Shown here: positions 47,234 through 55,958 of the stretch, in pieces
Layout of the letters: the number at the start of each line of letters is the position of its first letter
How positions within the stretch are numbered: position 1 is the first letter of the stretch
Assembly: GCA_963701715.1 (NCBI GenBank)
Contig: CAVPAX010000008.1
Span: 1-64,000, forward strand
Reading direction: 5' to 3'
DNA from: Methylotenera_A sp963701715
GTDB lineage: Bacteria; Pseudomonadota; Gammaproteobacteria; Burkholderiales; Methylophilaceae
DNA length: 64,000 nucleotides
The notes under the pieces: generated by a model
Seen by the model: only the letters and a program-made list of their open reading frames with translations
Told to the model about the DNA's origin: nothing
Database searches by the model: none
Program-made: the position numbers and the translations under genes

Positions 47234-49081
47234 ATGCGGAGCAATTATACACTTAAACAAGCGGTTATTACCGCATTGACCATGCTAGCCATCGGCATGC
47301 AGAATCAAGCACTGGCACTGGGTTTAGGTAATATTGAGGTTAAATCACACCTCGGACAACCTTTACGCGCAAACATCAAAATTCATGGGGCCAGCGAATT
47401 AAAAAATGAGGCTTGCTTTAGGGTTATTAATGATTACAGCGCAGAAAATCAGCTGACGAATGTTTATTTAAAGTTATCTAAAGCTGTCGATGATGTTGCG
47501 ATTTTGACACTTACCACCAACCAAGCCATCAGCGAGCCAATTGTTAATTTATCTATTATTGCAGAATGTGATGCTACCATGCGTCGCGATTACGTGTTGC
47601 TGCTGGATCCGCTTTTAACTGCAGAAGCTGAAGACTCACCTGCTGAATCGCAAAGGAATACTGACGTCAAATCCGGTATCAACACAAATAGCACTGCTGA
47701 AACCTCCACACACAAGCAAACCATAAGTACACCTGTAGCCTCTCCTATTAAATCCTCTGGCAAAAAACAGAAAAATAAAAAAATATCCAATAAAAGCATC
47801 GTATTAACCGCCGGCTATCATGTTGAAAATTCTTCGAAAACAACCTCTATCAGCAGTGAAAACCGTGCGCCGGAAGAGCACAAACCGCGCTTAAGCATTT
47901 CTGGCGGCGATGCTTCCATGATTAATTTGAACAGCACCCAGCTGCGTCTGGATAAAGAGTTGCATTTCACGCCGGAATCCGCACCACAAGCACTTGCAGC
48001 TGATATTGAAATACAGGACGAAATCACAGTGATGAATAATCGTCTGGCACATCTTAAACAGCAAATCGACACTTTGGCACAAGCCAACTTAAAGCTTAAA
48101 AATGAGAACCAGCTTAAAGCACAACAGCTTAATGAAGCTAACTCATTAAATAATAAGTTAGATTTTATCGGATACATATTAGGCGGCGGGCTGATGATCG
48201 CTGGCGTCAATATTACAGACAAATGGCGCCGGCGCCGTCAAATGCAGAAACTTGAAAATGCAGAATTGTCTTGGATTAGCAACAGCCAATCGTCATCCAA
48301 CTTTGACGGTTTAGAAGAATTTGATACAAATGATGATTTCTTTGAGCAAGACACACATCAGGAATTAAACGTTGCCACTGAAAAACCAACCGAAATTGCC
48401 GTTGTTCCCGAGAGTACAAAGAGCGCAGAAACCACTTTTACTGTCGAAGATTTTAATGCCGATCATAATGTTCTGGATCATGCGGATGTATTCCTATCTT
48501 ATGGTCGAACCAGTCTGGCGATTCAGTTATTGCAAAACCATCTATTGGATTTCCCGAAACAATCGGTCACTATTTGGATGTATCTGCTCGATTTGCTTGC
48601 CAAAGAGAATCTAAAAGCCGTTTATGAACAAACCGCGCTTGAGTGCAAAGAACATTTTAATATCAAGATTGCGGAATTTTCCAGAAGTGAAAATGACCTG
48701 AATAGCACTTTAGAATCTTATCCTCGCATCACTGCCGGCCTGCAACAGGTTTGGGGTACGCCGGCCGCGCTGACTTACCTGGATGATTTAATTTACAACA
48801 GCCGCCTGGAAATTCGCGTAGGTTTCCATAAAAACGTAATCGAAGAACTCCTTTTATTAAGAAGCGTGGCTCAGGAAGAATTAAAAACGGCCGAAGTCAT
48901 TCAAATGGATGAAAAGAAACTGGCGCTGAAAGAGCTTAAAGAAGCACAGCTTACAGCAAAAAAGGAAGCCAAACTAAAACAAATAGATGAAATTGCGATT
49001 AAAGAGGCCGAAAAGCTGGCGCTGGAAGAAAAGGTAACACCTTTAGAAAGATTTGAATTTAATTTAGTCGAGTATAAATAA
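47234..49081 (+). CDS. fimV: FimV-like inner-membrane protein
   Basis: A 615-residue protein of the FimV family, linked in other bacteria to type IV pili and polar localisation. The signal peptide ends ALALGLG; the FimV N-terminal domain (about 27-130) starts LGNIEVKSHLGQPLRANI. A low-complexity Ser/Thr/Lys linker and a coiled coil (about 265-305) follow. One transmembrane helix lies near 310-330, followed by RRRR. The cytoplasmic part is acidic and TPR-like, with a Lys/Glu-rich end. It is shorter than Pseudomonas FimV and no clear LysM domain is seen. Confidence 0.85.
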   Translation: MRSNYTLKQAVITALTMLAIGMQNQALALGLGNIEVKSHLGQPLRANIKIHGASELKNEACFRVINDYSAENQLTNVYLKLSKAVDDVAILTLTTNQAISEPIVNLSIIAECDATMRRDYVLLLDPLLTAEAEDSPAESQRNTDVKSGINTNSTAETSTHKQTISTPVASPIKSSGKKQKNKKISNKSIVLTAGYHVENSSKTTSISSENRAPEEHKPRLSISGGDASMINLNSTQLRLDKELHFTPESAPQALAADIEIQDEITVMNNRLAHLKQQIDTLAQANLKLKNENQLKAQQLNEANSLNNKLDFIGYILGGGLMIAGVNITDKWRRRRQMQKLENAELSWISNSQSSSNFDGLEEFDTNDDFFEQDTHQELNVATEKPTEIAVVPESTKSAETTFTVEDFNADHNVLDHADVFLSYGRTSLAIQLLQNHLLDFPKQSVTIWMYLLDLLAKENLKAVYEQTALECKEHFNIKIAEFSRSENDLNSTLESYPRITAGLQQVWGTPAALTYLDDLIYNSRLEIRVGFHKNVIEELLLLRSVAQEELKTAEVIQMDEKKLALKELKEAQLTAKKEAKLKQIDEIAIKEAEKLALEEKVTPLERFEFNLVEYK

Positions 49082-49088
49082 GCCGGAT

Positions 49089-49964
49089 TTAACGGATGAT
49101 GTAATACTCTATTGCAAGGCCGATAAATATTACAAGGCCAATCCAGTTATTGTGTAAGAACGCCTTAAAACAATAGGTTTTATTACAGTCTTTTATTAAA
49201 ACGTATTGCCTACAGACCAATACCAGAGCAGATCCCAAGCCTATGAAATAATACTTTCCATAACCCATGAATTTACCTACATACACAAGCAAACACAGCA
49301 TGATGGCATAACAAATCATCACGGCGATTACGTCATATTTACCAAAAAATATAGCAGAAGACTTAATGCCGATTTTTAAATCATCGTCCCGATCCACCAT
49401 CGCATATTCCGTATCATAAGCCATTGCCCAAAACACGTTGGCAGCCAGCAACACCCAAGCCACAGGCGGAATATAATCATTCACAGCGGCAAATGCCATC
49501 GGGATGCCAAAGCCAAATGCCACACCTAAATAAGCTTGCGGAATGGCCAAGAAACGTTTGGTAAACGGATAGGTTGCGGCCAAAAATAACGCAGCGAAAG
49601 ATAGCAAAATCGTGGTTTTATTAAACAGCAGCACCAGCGCGAATGCCACCAGGCATAAGCTGGCAGCCAGTAAATATGCCTCTTTCAAGCTCACTTCTTT
49701 TGTGGCTAGCGGACGATTCTTGGTACGCTCAACAAAACCATCAAACTTGCTGTCCGCAATATCATTCATCACGCAGCCGGCACTGCGCATGAGCACGGCG
49801 CCTGTCACAAAAATCAGCAAGGTAATCCAATCTGGAATGCCGCGCGAAGCCAGCCATAGCGCCCAAAGCGTGGGCCACAGCAGCAGCAGAATGCCGATGG
49901 GTTTATCTAGACGCATCAAGCGTTCATAGACATCTAATTTTTTAGCTATATTTTCTAAATTCAT
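49089..49964 (-). CDS. ubiA: 4-hydroxybenzoate polyprenyltransferase
   Basis: A 291-residue membrane enzyme that attaches the polyprenyl tail in ubiquinone synthesis. The two Asp-rich motifs are NDIADSKFD and DTEYAMVDRDDD, with about nine hydrophobic helices between and around them. Its ATG overlaps the ubiC stop by 4 nt, so it is translated as the second gene of a ubiC-ubiA unit. Confidence 0.96.
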   Translation of the reverse strand: MNLENIAKKLDVYERLMRLDKPIGILLLLWPTLWALWLASRGIPDWITLLIFVTGAVLMRSAGCVMNDIADSKFDGFVERTKNRPLATKEVSLKEAYLLAASLCLVAFALVLLFNKTTILLSFAALFLAATYPFTKRFLAIPQAYLGVAFGFGIPMAFAAVNDYIPPVAWVLLAANVFWAMAYDTEYAMVDRDDDLKIGIKSSAIFFGKYDVIAVMICYAIMLCLLVYVGKFMGYGKYYFIGLGSALVLVCRQYVLIKDCNKTYCFKAFLHNNWIGLVIFIGLAIEYYIIR

Positions 49965-50506
49965 TTCAACAATTCAGGCAGAAATATTTCTGTGACAAGA
50001 ATTCTAGCGCAATTTAATTGAAACACCGAGCGCCGCGCCCACAACACTTTTGGTACTACTGGCATATGCTCTGCGACCCGCATGGATATTGGATGGTGGC
50101 GTGGCAGTTTTTTATATTCCAAGGGTGTGCGCTTTACTTTTGGATTAGCGAACAAAGTCGCGCCGAGTGGTTTATTGCCTAGCCTGCCAAGCCCATTCCA
50201 TGCGCCTCTCAGACTTGCTCTCGGCAACACACTATGCGCAAACACCACAGGTTGATTGTTACCCATGAGCAGTACTTCGCGAATCAGCGCATGCTGGCTG
50301 ACCTTCAATCCTAGTAGCGCAGCTTCATCCGTCAGCGCTTTGGCATTTTTTAATAGCACCGGCTGTACTGCAAAATCGCGGTAGCGTGCTTTCAAGCAAG
50401 CTGTCAGGGAGCTGTCATCTATTAACCAAGGCCGCAAACTGCCACTTCGTGACGGTTTGGTAAGCCATCCTGACTTTTTGTTATGATGATGTACGCGAAT
50501 TTGCAT
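49961..50506 (-). CDS. ubiC: Chorismate lyase
   Basis: A 181-residue enzyme that converts chorismate to 4-hydroxybenzoate, the first committed step of ubiquinone synthesis. Family features: the early W-L-D-SLT pattern (LRPWLIDDSSLTACL), REVLLMGNNQPVVFAHSVLP, and the C-terminal ARRSVFQL. It starts 3 nt after recG ends and overlaps ubiA. Confidence 0.93.
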   Translation of the reverse strand: MQIRVHHHNKKSGWLTKPSRSGSLRPWLIDDSSLTACLKARYRDFAVQPVLLKNAKALTDEAALLGLKVSQHALIREVLLMGNNQPVVFAHSVLPRASLRGAWNGLGRLGNKPLGATLFANPKVKRTPLEYKKLPRHHPISMRVAEHMPVVPKVLWARRSVFQLNCARILVTEIFLPELLK

Positions 50507-50509
50507 TGA

Positions 50510-52548
50510 TTAAACTTTCACCAAGTCGCCAGCGCAACCCATCCATCGTTCCAAATGTTTTTCTACTGCTTGCGGATATTCTTTTATGAGCTTATCAGCC
50601 ATATTTTTCGCTGCTTCCAGCAAATCTGCGTCGCGCTCCAAATCTGCGATTTTCAGCATCGGTACGCCGCTTTGGCGCGTGCCTAAAAACTCACCCGGCC
50701 CGCGTAAATGCAAATCAGCCTGCGCAATGGCAAAACCATCGTTACTTTCATAGATTACCTTAAGGCGTGCCCGCGCAGTTTCCGAAAGCTTGTTTTGGTA
50801 TAGCAGGATACAGGTGCTTTTAGCCGCACCACGTCCCACTCGTCCGCGCAGCTGATGCAATTGGCTTAGACCTGAGCGCTCGGCATGCTCTATCACCATC
50901 AAACTGGCATTGGGCACATCCACACCCACCTCGATTACCGTAGTAGCAACTAGCAATTGAACGTTGCCTGCACTAAATTGTGCCATGACTTCTTGTTTTT
51001 CGGCAGGCTTCATGCGGCCGTGCACTAGACCGATCTTGAGCTCGGGGAAAGTCGCCTGCATGTGTGAAAAAGTATCATTTGCAGTTTGCAATTGCAGCGC
51101 CTCGCTTTCTTCAATCAGCGGACACACCCAATAAGCCTGACTGCCAGCTATGCATGCCTCGCGCACGCGTTGTAAAACCTCTTTGCGCCGCTCATCTGAA
51201 ACCAGCTTGGTCACAATCGGCGTGCGGCCAGGGGGCAATTCATCAATCACCGAAACATCCAAATCTGCTAAATAGCTCATGGAAAGCGTGCGCGGAATGG
51301 GTGTAGCAGACATCATGAGCTGATGCGGTTCAGGCTCGCCTTTCTTACGTAAAGCCAAACGTTGCTGCACACCAAAACGATGCTGCTCATCAATGATTGC
51401 AAGTCCAAGTTTATGGAATTGAACGGCCTCTTGAAACAGGGCATGTGTACCTACGGCAAGTTGCGCATGACCGCTGGCAATATTTACCAAAGCGGCTTCA
51501 CGCTCTTTTTTGCTTTGGCTGCCGGTAAGCCACGCAATATTCAACTCCAGCGGAGCAAGCCATGTTTCAAATTTTCGATAATGCTGCTCGGCTAAAATTT
51601 CAGTAGGTGCCATCAACACCACCTGCCAGCCGTGCTCAATAGCTTGTAACGCTGCCATACAAGCCACAATGGTCTTGCCGCTGCCTACATCACCCTGCAA
51701 TAAGCGTTGCATAGGATGTGGCTGCATTAAATCTTGACTGATTTCGGCTACTACTTTTTGCTGGGCATGCGTTAAATAAAAGGTAAGTTCTGCAGTAATT
51801 TGGCCACTAATATTTTAGATAAGGCCATAGAAGGCGCATCAATACTGCGTCTGTGGGCATAATGCTTACGCATGGAAAGTTGTTGGGCAAGCAACTCGTC
51901 AAACGCCAACCTGCGCCATTCTGGTGTGCTACGATTTTCCAGTGCGTTTAAATTGGCCTCTGGCGGCGGATTGTGCAAGGTATTGAGACTTGTTGCAAAG
52001 CTTGGCAGGTTTAAGCTTTTATACACACCCGCAGGCATGGTTTCATCCAATAAGTTTTGCTGCATGGCAAACTGGATCGCCTTGCGGATATTGGGTTGCG
52101 TAAGGCCGGCTGTGGTGGGATATACCGGTGTCAGCGTTTCTGCAACAGCCGTCTGGCTACCCACGTGTTTGCATTGCGGGTGCACCATTTCGTAACCAAA
52201 ATAACCGTGCCGCACCTCGCCATATATGCGCAATTTTGTACCTACCTTTAGCGCCGCAATTTGACTTGGATAAAAATGTAGAAAGCGTAATGTTAGCTGC
52301 CCGCTGGCATCTTCTAACCTTGCAATTAAAGTTTTGCGCGGCTTATAAGTAACTTCTGCATGCACAATTTCACCCTCTACTTGCGCTGAATCGCCCAGCC
52401 GCAAATCACGAATCACAGTGATACGCGTTTCATCAATATAACGCAGAGGTAAATGCAACAATAAGTCCTGAATAGACGAAAGACCAAGCTTATTAAGATT
52501 CGCAATTAATGGCTTGCTAAAAACTTTAAATTCGGCAAGTTTACTCAG
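50510..52548 (-). pseudogene. recG: recG, ATP-dependent DNA helicase, frame broken
   Basis: RecG rescues stalled forks and processes Holliday junctions. Two frames together cover the full protein. The N-terminal wedge/OB part (down to 51772) ends ...LLQNLPFI-stop. The helicase part then continues one frame over as LTHAQQKVVAEISQDL, then GDVGSGKT (Walker A), IDEQHRFG (DEQH box), MSATPIPRTL and the C-terminal HLRGPGEFLGTRQSG. One base is missing near 51777-51785. The upstream frame opens after a stop near 52560, with AAAGG and then only CTG (52548) as a possible start. It is either a real pseudogene or a sequencing error. Confidence 0.85.
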
Positions 52549-52593
52549 AAGGTACCTTTATTAAGCTCTATTAAAAAATAATGCAAAATATCG

Positions 52594-54822
52594 CTATTGG
52601 ATTTTTTCTTCATTTTGGATACCTTTAACGCGGTTAATACGAACCACATCAGGTATTTTGCGTAAATTGCGCATTAAATCAGCTAAGTGTATGCGGTTGC
52701 GCACTTGCACTGTAAAGTTCACATTCGAATATTTACTGCCGTCCGGCTCTTCTACGCTCACATTATCAATATTTGATCCTACATCCGAGATGCCAGCAGC
52801 GATTTTAGCCAGCATACCGCGCTCGTTAGCCACTACCATACGTACGTTCACTTTAAACAATTTTTTATTGTCCGCATCCCATTCCACATCCAGCCATTTA
52901 TCAGGATCCAGCTTAAATTTTCGTATGTTCGGACAATCATGCGTATGAATGATGAGGCCTTTATCTTTGTTAATAAAGCCCAGAATTGGGTCTCCAGGAA
53001 TTGGCCGGCAGCATTGTGCAAACTGTACGGCCATTCCCTCAGAGCCGGTAATGGTGATGCTATCAAATTTTTTGTGGGCATTTGATTTCGTATTTTCAAC
53101 CCCATGCAAGTCTGGATTGCCTGCAGTTAGTTGATGCGCCACCATCAGACTCACGCGTTTGCCTAAGCCAATATCAGTCAAAATCTCCGATTTATGCTTA
53201 GCACCATAATCGCGCATCACTTTCTGCCACTGTTTATCCTGCACCGCGCTCGGATCAACATGCAAAGCCCTTAACGCCATATTGAGCATGCGCTCGCCCA
53301 GATGCGCGGATTCTGTGGCACGTAACGTTTTTAAATAATGTCGTATATGTGAGCGCGCCTTGCCCGTCACAACATAATTGAGCCAGGCAGGGTTGGGCTT
53401 TGCCAAAGCAGCAGTAATAATTTCTACATTGTCACCATTGTGCATCTCGGTACGCAAAGGCGCGAGCTCATTATTGATTTTAACTGCAACGCAGCTATTG
53501 CCTACATCGGTATGTACGGCATAAGCAAAATCTACTGCCGTAGAACCTCTGGGAAGCGCTAATATATTGCCTTTGGGCGTAAATACATACACTTCATCCG
53601 GAAATAGGTCTACTTTAAAATTTTCTAAAAATTCGTAGGAATCGTCACTTTCAGTTTGAATTTCCAGCAAGCGCTGCAACCATTGATGTGTTTGTTGCTG
53701 TAATGCTGTGAGGTTGGCATCGGTTGTTTTATACATCCAGTGCGCTGCTACGCCTGCATTGGCAATTTTATGCATTTCTTCGCTACGAATCTGCACTTCA
53801 ATCGGTGTGCCAAATGGTCCAAATAAAGTGGTATGCAATGACTGATAGCCATTAGCTTTCGGAATCGCAATGTAATCTTTAAACTTCCCTGGTATCGGCT
53901 TGTACAATGCATGCAGGCAACCAAGCGCCAAATAACAACTGGCGTTATCTTTTACCACCACCCTAAAACCGTAAATATCATGAACTTGAGCTAGTGCCGT
54001 GGCCTTGTTCATCATTTTACGATAAATACTATAGAGATGCTTCTCGCGACCTTTTACATCAGCTTCAATATGAGCGTCAGTCAAACGCTGTTTAATCTCA
54101 TCCAGAATCTTGCTAATTACTTCTTTACGGTTACCGCGGGCAGCCATAATCGCTTTGGAAATCACACGGTAACGCATGGGATACAAATATTTAAAGCTTA
54201 AGTCCTCTAATTCCTGATAGATAATATTAAGGCCTAACCTATTAGCTATCGGTGCATAAATTTCCAGTGTTTCGCGTGCGATACGTTTTTGTTTTTCCGA
54301 TTTCATCGCTTCTAGCGTTTGCATGTTATGCAATCTGTCGGCCAGCTTCACCAAAATCACGCGTACGTCCTGACTCATGGCCAGCAACATTTTGCGGAAA
54401 TTTTCAGCCTGTGCCACCGTAGCACTTTGGAACTCGATTTTATCGAGCTTGGTAAGGCCGTCTACCAGTTCACCTACTTGTTTACCGAACTTCTCGGCAA
54501 TTTCCTCGACTGCAACGCCGGTATCTTCCACCACATCATGCAACAATGCAGCAAGCAAAGTAGGCAAATCCAGATGCAGTTTGGCCAAAATACAGGCAAC
54601 CGCAACGGGATGCGAAATATAAGGCTCTCCCGTTTTGCGCGTCTGTCCTTCGTGAGCGGCTGCGGCATAACGGTAAGCAGCCCACACTTGTTCGATGTCG
54701 GCCTGACTAAAGTATTCTTTAAGTAAAAGCGTGAGCTGCGAGGTTTCGGAATCTGCCGGCAACAAAGGCGGTTCGGCAGATTGGAAGGGTTCCGCTGATG
54801 ATTTAAGAGCGGTTTTTACCAT
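52594..54822 (-). CDS. spoT: SpoT, bifunctional (p)ppGpp synthetase/hydrolase
   Basis: A 742-residue RSH protein. The HD hydrolase domain has HDVVEDTG and KLADRLHNM, which suggests active hydrolase. The synthetase domain has GREKHLYSIYRKM and the substrate loop IPKANGYQSLHTT with EVQIRS. TGS (FTPKGNILALPRGSTAVDFAY), helical and C-terminal ACT domains follow. It controls ppGpp levels, working with DksA on rRNA promoters like those at 36825-36964. It sits after rpoZ and gmk, the usual order. Confidence 0.96.
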   Translation of the reverse strand: MVKTALKSSAEPFQSAEPPLLPADSETSQLTLLLKEYFSQADIEQVWAAYRYAAAAHEGQTRKTGEPYISHPVAVACILAKLHLDLPTLLAALLHDVVEDTGVAVEEIAEKFGKQVGELVDGLTKLDKIEFQSATVAQAENFRKMLLAMSQDVRVILVKLADRLHNMQTLEAMKSEKQKRIARETLEIYAPIANRLGLNIIYQELEDLSFKYLYPMRYRVISKAIMAARGNRKEVISKILDEIKQRLTDAHIEADVKGREKHLYSIYRKMMNKATALAQVHDIYGFRVVVKDNASCYLALGCLHALYKPIPGKFKDYIAIPKANGYQSLHTTLFGPFGTPIEVQIRSEEMHKIANAGVAAHWMYKTTDANLTALQQQTHQWLQRLLEIQTESDDSYEFLENFKVDLFPDEVYVFTPKGNILALPRGSTAVDFAYAVHTDVGNSCVAVKINNELAPLRTEMHNGDNVEIITAALAKPNPAWLNYVVTGKARSHIRHYLKTLRATESAHLGERMLNMALRALHVDPSAVQDKQWQKVMRDYGAKHKSEILTDIGLGKRVSLMVAHQLTAGNPDLHGVENTKSNAHKKFDSITITGSEGMAVQFAQCCRPIPGDPILGFINKDKGLIIHTHDCPNIRKFKLDPDKWLDVEWDADNKKLFKVNVRMVVANERGMLAKIAAGISDVGSNIDNVSVEEPDGSKYSNVNFTVQVRNRIHLADLMRNLRKIPDVVRINRVKGIQNEEKIQ

Positions 54823-54866
54823 GATTTTAAATGCGGGGATTACATACTCGAAGCTTGATTAGAAGC

Positions 54867-55079
54867 TTAAGAATGTGTGCGGTTTAAAATCTCTAAACCC
54901 ACTTTACCTGCGGCAATTTCGCGCAGCGCCAGCACTGTCGGCTTATCTTTTTGTCCAACGCCATGTACATATGGATCTGAGCCATTCGCCAGTTGGCGCG
55001 CACGATATGCTGCTACCAAGGTCAATTGAAATCGGTTAGGTATCTTTTCTAAACAATCATCTACGGTTATACGTGCCAT
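54867..55079 (-). CDS. rpoZ: RNA polymerase omega subunit
   Basis: A 70-residue omega subunit: MARITVDDCLEKIPNRFQLTLVAAYRARQL pattern and KPTVLALREIAAGKVG. Omega forms part of the ppGpp site 1 on RNA polymerase. It lies between gmk and spoT as in most betaproteobacteria. Confidence 0.95.
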   Translation of the reverse strand: MARITVDDCLEKIPNRFQLTLVAAYRARQLANGSDPYVHGVGQKDKPTVLALREIAAGKVGLEILNRTHS

Positions 55080-55090
55080 TTTGTGTGCCT

Positions 55091-55702
55091 TTATGTTAGT
55101 TGCTGAATGAGAGTAGCGTAACGCTGTAACTGCGCCTGCAATTTAAGCCTGCTTGCGCGGATAATCGCCATTAGGTCTTGCAAAGCCGCTTCGAAGTTAT
55201 CGTTAATTGTAACATAATCGAACTCCACTACATGACGCATTTCTTCACGCGCCGCTGCAACACGCTTGGCAATGACTTCCGGACTGTCCTGTCCTCGATT
55301 GTTAAGTCTTTCCGCCAGAGTCTCTACCGACGGCGGGAGAATAAAAATGCTGATTGCCTGCGGGTAAAGCGTACGCACCTGTGCCGCACCTTGCCAATCA
55401 ATCTCCAAAATTACATCAAAGCCGCCCTGTAGGGCAGTATCAACGGCGCTTTGCGAGGTGCCATATTTAGCGCCGTGCACATCTGCGCTTTCTAAAAATC
55501 CTCCCGCAGATAAAGTTTCCAGAAACTGGGCTTCATTCACAAAATGATAATGCACACCATTTTCTTCACCACTACGGGGTGATCGCGTCGTGTGCGAGAC
55601 AGAACGCTTAATTTGCGCATCTCTAGTCAGCAATGCCTCAACAAGACTGGTTTTTCCGGCACCAGAAGCAGCTGTGATAATGTAAAGATTACCTGGGATC
55701 AT
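55091..55702 (-). CDS. gmk: Guanylate kinase
   Basis: A 203-residue enzyme that phosphorylates GMP to GDP. P-loop ASGAGKTSL, GMP-binding SHTTRSPRSGEENGVHYHF, and the late VILEIDWQGAAQV are standard. It is the first gene of gmk-rpoZ-spoT. Confidence 0.97.
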   Translation of the reverse strand: MIPGNLYIITAASGAGKTSLVEALLTRDAQIKRSVSHTTRSPRSGEENGVHYHFVNEAQFLETLSAGGFLESADVHGAKYGTSQSAVDTALQGGFDVILEIDWQGAAQVRTLYPQAISIFILPPSVETLAERLNNRGQDSPEVIAKRVAAAREEMRHVVEFDYVTINDNFEAALQDLMAIIRASRLKLQAQLQRYATLIQQLT

Positions 55703-55958
55703 ATTGATTAAATACCTTCATGTCTCTCAATCTTTGTTTAATGAATATTACGTAACAACAACATACCATCCATCCCTCGGACAAATTATCGCGCAGAAAC
55801 TTACTCTTTTGTGTAATTTTTTATGCCCCAATCCATGGGGATATTCCATGGTACTCGTCACTGCACAATATTATTATAAGAACTGACTTTCGGTCTGGTT
55901 ATTGCTTATTTATTAATGTAAATAAAAAATAATCGTATCGATATCATGGAGTTAGCAT

